A model generated the notes under the pieces. It ran no database searches. It was not told where the DNA came from and worked only from the letters and a program-made list of their open reading frames with translations. Below, in pieces: positions 23,201-26,379 of a DNA stretch of 26,379 nucleotides. The translations under genes were made by a program, and so were the position numbers. Position 1 is the first letter of the stretch. Every line of letters begins with the position of its first letter. Origin of the DNA: JAFDZO01 sp038225955 (GTDB taxonomy: Bacteria; Bacteroidota; Ignavibacteria; Tepidaquicellales; Tepidaquicellaceae); the NCBI GenBank assembly GCA_038225955.1, contig JBBRQV010000027.1, positions 1 to 26,379 on the forward strand, given 5' to 3'.

Positions 23201-23249
23201 ATACAAAGCCAATAATTACTAGTGAAAAGAGTAAGAATAACTTCTTCAC
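20208..23249 (-). CDS. T9SS-exported Asp-box (BNR) beta-propeller protein
   Basis: The 1013-residue protein starts at GTG, supported by a perfect AAGGAG seven bases upstream, and opens with a signal peptide (about 1-20). Residues about 50-495 form a sialidase-type propeller with at least six Asp-boxes: STNGGTTW (121), STNKGVTW (178), TTDGGVSW (235), STNGGLNF (293), STDGGVTW (366) and SLDGGTTW (427). I do not see the sialidase arginine triad clearly, so an enzymatic role is not claimed. The C-terminal half has two tandem SusE-like beta modules (about 499-615 and 625-735), a choice-of-anchor-J/MAM-like domain (about 740-910, from LNESFEGATYPPVEW) and a T9SS sorting domain (about 925-1013, NYPNPFNPVTKI to KRMMLIK). 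This half from residue 499 is shared with the neighbouring protease. Confidence 0.9.
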   Translation of the reverse strand: MKKLFLLFSLVIIGFVYFTGQKTDESPRWTFNPQMIAAQKNGAQLPIVTDFGKVAPLTDTRIVHTPQQEILAINPSIRVYPSNNQQCEVYITRDPNNPQILYVASQNIVGGASINAGTYVSTNGGTTWTGTDTLGAPSQADQRGDPGPAIDKNGRFVFTHLTSASNFGGLKGMGANFSTNKGVTWSSTFDVVLDANCDKNLANTDSKASSPFYGNTYMAWTSFGTTPGNGRFSRTTDGGVSWSTPIVLNATPAGHNAQGHDVVTGPNGEVYVVWTAGVTASPFTEDFVGVAKSTNGGLNFTTTENAFDDNGSRSASFNGWGIRTNGFPRVDCDKSGGARNGWVYVVTSQISLAPAGTDADVILNRSTDGGVTWSSGIRVNQDPLNNGKVQFFPCVRVDEAGGVNVVYYDNRDFPSVGDSATVYLSRSLDGGTTWTDQKIADHNFKPKLLPSVNTMGDYIGVTSGGGKLYAAWMDDKNSAPSTLFQTWVGSVTIQLSGLSPFNIQTPVASTRLVTFPGSTTPVTITWDTATVTANYKFIFGAALPTRRLTIAAGQNSITTTLGALDDILAANGFTNTGAATDSVVGQWDVWAFKAPGAPGADSLKSTNGPRAMTLRRGQVNVTPFALVAPANNTTIITAPNDNSNVNMSWRSGGSGLKYKWQYKSGAFASPVTFNIASNSSSFDTTLTLVNSTLDGMLQGLGLARGDSMVGQWRVYAFRSPTDSTASSETRNLTLRRVGSLPLNESFEGATYPPVEWALTGTGTQYWTRELVPGYGSGVASTKYNFYNAQAATGDQALISNEFPPVAGPTNYLRFNYACAYYNATSIDSCIVETSTNAGSTWTRLLAMYQSTSLTSGYNSSPIMSTVSQTAVFTPTAGQWGTKILSMPIGTNKVKFTAKSAFGNNLFIDNITAGLITGVGTPLSLIPDKYELSQNYPNPFNPVTKINFSIPKQGFVTLRIFDVTGREVSKLVSEVKEAGYHSINFNASEFASGVYFYRLEAGDFIDSKRMMLIK

Positions 23250-23256
23250 GAGTTTT

Positions 23257-23262
23257 CTCCTT
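23257..23262 (-). promoter_or_regulatory. Strong Shine-Dalgarno site deciding a GTG start
   Basis: The minus strand reads AAGGAG, then seven bases, then GTG (23247-23249). Most other genes in the window have no clear Shine-Dalgarno sequence, so this full match is notable and fixes the start of the Asp-box protein gene directly before its signal peptide. Confidence 0.8.
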
Positions 23263-23357
23263 AAGGTTTAGTTGTAAAAATTACAATCAAATTAGTGTAA
23301 TTACATTTTATAATCAATCAATTAACGCGCGCAAATACATTATATTTTAGTATAAAA

Positions 23358-23389
23358 AAAGCCCGCCCTGATTTCTCAGAACGGGCTTT
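23358..23389 (-). terminator. Rho-independent terminator of the S8 protease gene
   Basis: Arms 23358-23371 (AAAGCCCGCCCTGA) and 23376-23389 pair with two adjacent mismatches around a TTTC loop. T-rich tails are present on both strands (complement of 23351-23360, and 23391-23397). It closely matches the terminator at 20138-20167, including the loop. Confidence 0.88.
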
Positions 23390-23444
23390 CATTTTTTCCC
23401 TACTTCATGTTACTAAATTACAATTTATAATCCTTGCTTCGAGT

Positions 23445-26379
23445 TTATTTAATTAGAACCATTCTTTTTGTATCGATAAAATCTAATGCTTCCAATCTAT
23501 AGAAGTAAACACCACTGGCAAAGTCTGAAGCGTTGAAGTCGATGGAGTGATATCCGGCTTCTTTTACTTCGTTTACCAATTTAGAAACTTCTCTTCCTGT
23601 TACATCAAAAATTCTCAGTGTTACAAAGCCTTGCTTTGGAAGTGAGAAGTTAATTTTTGTTGTCGGATTGAATGGATTTGGATAGTTTTGTGACAATTCA
23701 TATTTATCAGGTGCAAAAGTTAACGGAGTTCCTACTCCGGTTATTGTACCTGCGGTAACATTATCAATAAAAAGATTATTTCCATAAGCGCTCTTCGCAG
23801 TAAATCTCATCTTGTTTGTTCCAACCGGCATTGAAATTATTTTTGTAGCCCATTGACTGGCTGTAGGGGTAAATGCTCCTGAGCCTAGGTTTACAGTGGA
23901 CATAACAGGCGAACTATTATAACCTGATGTCAAAGCTGTTGACTGGTACATTGCAAGAAGTCTGGTCCATGTAGCTCCGGCATCAGTTGATGTTTCAACT
24001 ATGCATGAGTCAATTGCAGTAGCAGAATAATAAGCCGCTGCATAATTGAATCTTAAATAATTAGTTGGTCCGGTTACAGGTGGAAATTGATTTGAAATTA
24101 ATGCCTGATCTCCTGTTGTTGTCTGTGCATTATAAAAATTATACTTTGTTGAAGCTGTACCGCTTCCGTATCCGGGAACAAGTTCTCTTGTCCAGTACTG
24201 TGTTCCTGTTCCTGTTAGAGACCATTCAGCAGGTGGATATGCTGCACCTTCAAATGATTCATTCAGAGGCAGAGTCCCTACTCTTCTTAATGTTAGATTT
24301 CTTGTTTCGCTTGAAGCTGTTGAGTCTGTAGGTCCTGTGAATGCATAAGTTCTCCATTGCCCGGATAAAGAATCTCCTCTGGCAATACCTAATGTTTGCA
24401 GCATTGCGTCTAAAACATTATTTACAACAGATAAGGTTGTATCAAAGCCGCCATTTCCGGTTGGAATGTTTATCATCACAGGTCCGCTGAATGTCGGGCT
24501 ATCGAATTGCCATTTATATTTTAATCCCGGTCCGCCGCTTCTCCATGACATATTAATGTTGGAGTTATCGTTCGGAGCAGTTATAATTGTTGTATTATTT
24601 AAAGGAGAAACTAAAGCAAAAGGTGTAACCTGAACTCTTCCTCTTCTTAGTGTAATTGCTCTCGGTCCGTTTGTTGCTTTCATTGAGTCAGGTCCGGGAG
24701 CAGTTGGTGTTTTGTATGCCCAGATATCCCATTGACCTACTGCTGAATCGGTTGCTGCGCCGGTATTTGTGAATCCGGCTGTTGCAAGAATATTATCCCA
24801 ATCACTTAAAGTCATTGAAAGTAGATTAGTACCGGCAGGCAATGTAATTCTTCTTGTTGCAGTGGTAGGATTACCGAATATTAATTTATAGTTTGCGCCT
24901 GTTGCAGATGTATCCCATGTAAATCCGGCTTGTGTTGTTGAGCCCGGGAAAGATACGATTCTTGTACCTGCTGCAGGTGTTTGTAAATTGTATGAGCTAA
25001 GAGGATAATTTGCTTTCTTTAATAGAACATATTTTACTGCAAGGTATCCGTTTATTTTTCCGTAACCCATTTCGTTATTCCATGTTCCGTCATTATGCCC
25101 TGCTGTTGTTGTATACGAATAAGAACCAACTCTTTGTGCTGTTCTACCAACGTATGCTCTTAAAGTATCCCATCTTAAAGTTGAGTCAACTGATAACATT
25201 AAAGCAACTACACCTGATGTGTTCGGAGTTGCGCTCGATGTTCCGTTGAATGTAGAATCGTAATTTGTAGGTGTATAGCCGGCAGCACCCATTCTGTCAG
25301 TTGCATATATTTTTACGCAAGGCGCAACGATGCTCATTGTAGGACCATAACTTGCTCCCCAGAATGTTTCGTTATCACAGCTTGTTGGAGATTTTCTTTG
25401 GTTACATGGGCTAAGTCCGCCGACTACAATCAGGTTTGGATGTGTATTCGCAGGATATCTCATTGCTCCGTTTTCGTTACCCGAAGCGAAACATAATACT
25501 GTCCCTTTTCCGCCTCTTCCTAAAGTTGTAGCATCTGTTAAAGCCTGGTCAAGAAGTGCACTTGCGCCGCCTTGAAATCCCCATGAACTGCTGATAACCC
25601 AGCATCCTTTTTGGTATGCATAAACAATTGAGTTTGATGCGCCTGTATAATCACCGCTACCGGCTGAATTTAACCATTTTGAACCTATCAAACGGCAGTT
25701 AGGAGCGTTACCTGAAATACCGATTCCGTTATTTCCTTTTGCTGCAATAATACCTGAGCAGCATGAACCGTGATTACCGTCATCATAACAGCCCGGCGTA
25801 TTACTATACCAGTTATAACCTGTTCCCGGAACGCATTGTGTTGCAAGATCTTCGTGAAGTGTATCTATACCTGTATCACTCACGCCGATAATACATTGCG
25901 GAATACCTTTTGTTATTTCCCATGCGCTATCCAATTGCATATCGCAGCCCGATGTTCCGGCAATTCCTTCAGGAATATTATTCCCTGTATTTTTAGCTGA
26001 CCACTGTCTTGAGAAGAACGGGTCATTAGGAACATAGCATGTAAGATTTGTAAAATATAAATTCGGCTCTGAAAAGTTTACCATTCCGCTTCTGTAAATA
26101 TCGTTCGCAATATCCATAGCAGTAGAGTTTTCTGTATTAGGAGTTTTTACTAAATAAGTATTTCCGCCAGTTACGTCAACCTTCATAATTATTTCAAGTC
26201 CTCTTGCTGATAAAAAATTATTGATATCAGTCTGACTCATGTAATTTCTGAACTGCACGTTAATCTGATTCTGAACACCGATTAAAGTCTTGCCGTTATC
26301 CGGAGAAAATACCGGAGCAGCAGATTCAATTTGTGAGTTAGCTTTCAAAGATTTTACAAAATTTTGAACCCCTGTTTCA
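23445..26379 (-). CDS. T9SS-exported subtilisin-family (S8) serine protease, 5' truncated
   Basis: The frame stays open to the window edge. Codon 26346-26348 is an internal TTG, so the true start and signal peptide lie outside. Residues below are counted from that TTG, with about ten more residues visible before it. An inhibitor-I9-like propeptide region (about 28-100) precedes a full S8 domain. The triad is Asp158 (GVSDTGID), His193 (GNHGSCCSGIIAAKG) and Ser371 (FNGTSSATPNTSG), and the oxyanion residue is Asn291 (FASGNENG). Ten or more cysteines occur in and around the domain, suggesting disulphides. The rest (from about 452) is the shared export half: two SusE-like modules, a choice-of-anchor-J domain and a T9SS sorting domain ending KRMVLIK. 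It is a probable secreted protease for external proteins. Confidence 0.92.
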   Translation of the reverse strand, partial: ETGVQNFVKSLKANSQIESAAPVFSPDNGKTLIGVQNQINVQFRNYMSQTDINNFLSARGLEIIMKVDVTGGNTYLVKTPNTENSTAMDIANDIYRSGMVNFSEPNLYFTNLTCYVPNDPFFSRQWSAKNTGNNIPEGIAGTSGCDMQLDSAWEITKGIPQCIIGVSDTGIDTLHEDLATQCVPGTGYNWYSNTPGCYDDGNHGSCCSGIIAAKGNNGIGISGNAPNCRLIGSKWLNSAGSGDYTGASNSIVYAYQKGCWVISSSWGFQGGASALLDQALTDATTLGRGGKGTVLCFASGNENGAMRYPANTHPNLIVVGGLSPCNQRKSPTSCDNETFWGASYGPTMSIVAPCVKIYATDRMGAAGYTPTNYDSTFNGTSSATPNTSGVVALMLSVDSTLRWDTLRAYVGRTAQRVGSYSYTTTAGHNDGTWNNEMGYGKINGYLAVKYVLLKKANYPLSSYNLQTPAAGTRIVSFPGSTTQAGFTWDTSATGANYKLIFGNPTTATRRITLPAGTNLLSMTLSDWDNILATAGFTNTGAATDSAVGQWDIWAYKTPTAPGPDSMKATNGPRAITLRRGRVQVTPFALVSPLNNTTIITAPNDNSNINMSWRSGGPGLKYKWQFDSPTFSGPVMINIPTGNGGFDTTLSVVNNVLDAMLQTLGIARGDSLSGQWRTYAFTGPTDSTASSETRNLTLRRVGTLPLNESFEGAAYPPAEWSLTGTGTQYWTRELVPGYGSGTASTKYNFYNAQTTTGDQALISNQFPPVTGPTNYLRFNYAAAYYSATAIDSCIVETSTDAGATWTRLLAMYQSTALTSGYNSSPVMSTVNLGSGAFTPTASQWATKIISMPVGTNKMRFTAKSAYGNNLFIDNVTAGTITGVGTPLTFAPDKYELSQNYPNPFNPTTKINFSLPKQGFVTLRIFDVTGREVSKLVNEVKEAGYHSIDFNASDFASGVYFYRLEALDFIDTKRMVLIK

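Noticed and set aside
20208..23249. Calling the Asp-box protein an active sialidase
   Set aside because: Asp-boxes occur in many non-enzymatic propellers, and I could not identify the arginine triad and catalytic Tyr/Glu pair with confidence.
24065..24331. Plus-strand open frames within the two large minus-strand T9SS genes (also 20899-21108, 25010-25249, 25770-26000)
   Set aside because: They are short, leucine- or isoleucine-rich antisense shadows of strongly supported genes, without start signals.
26346..26348. TTG as the start of the S8 protease
   Set aside because: The frame continues open to the window edge with plausible coding sequence, and no signal peptide follows this codon, so it is an internal leucine.

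Overview
The window is AT-rich and looks like a chromosomal segment of a Bacteroidota/Chlorobi-group bacterium, most likely of the Ignavibacteria type. The main reason is that four large secreted proteins end in the type IX secretion (T9SS) sorting domain with the NYPNPFNP signature typical of that lineage. Other pointers are lipoprotein-rich gene content, mostly weak Shine-Dalgarno sites, and a bacilliredoxin. The genus cannot be named from the sequence alone. No phage, insertion sequence, CRISPR array or plasmid gene is visible; repeats are confined to intergenic DNA.

Layout, left to right. 1-477: 3' end of a KdpE-like response regulator. 538-610: tRNA-Thr (minus strand). 680-3004: an MltD-type lytic transglycosylase lipoprotein with LysM repeats (minus). 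3463-4707: a T9SS-exported protein with a possible NodB-like deacetylase core. 4912-5268: a small TonB-C-like periplasmic protein (minus). 5452-6438: an RluD-family pseudouridine synthase. 6448-7924: three unrecognised small envelope proteins (two lipoproteins, one membrane protein) interrupted by REP-like palindromes. 7999-10896: a 965-residue T9SS beta-propeller protein. 11152-11225: tRNA-His (minus). 11226-12025: a repeat-rich, gene-free stretch holding palindromes and A-tract repeats. 12026-13576: a compact trio of an 82-residue protein of unknown function, a prolyl-oligopeptidase-like hydrolase and a BrxB-type bacilliredoxin.

13639-19947 (all minus) is a likely five-gene operon, transcribed in the order GNAT acetyltransferase, FIST sensor protein, PAS-PAS histidine kinase, stand-alone receiver, REC-PAS-PAS-HisKA-HATPase-REC hybrid kinase. 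The FIST protein next to a kinase resembles the NosP/NahK nitric-oxide sensing pair of Pseudomonas. Here it is extended by two more phosphotransfer proteins, and none of the genes has a recognisable output domain. This is the most interesting locus in the window.

20131-26379 (minus) holds two large T9SS-exported proteins, an Asp-box beta-propeller protein and a subtilisin-family (S8) protease whose 5' end lies outside the window. They have unrelated N-terminal domains but share a roughly 510-residue C-terminal half, and each gene is followed by a closely similar terminator. This points to duplication and domain swapping of a cell-surface export cassette.
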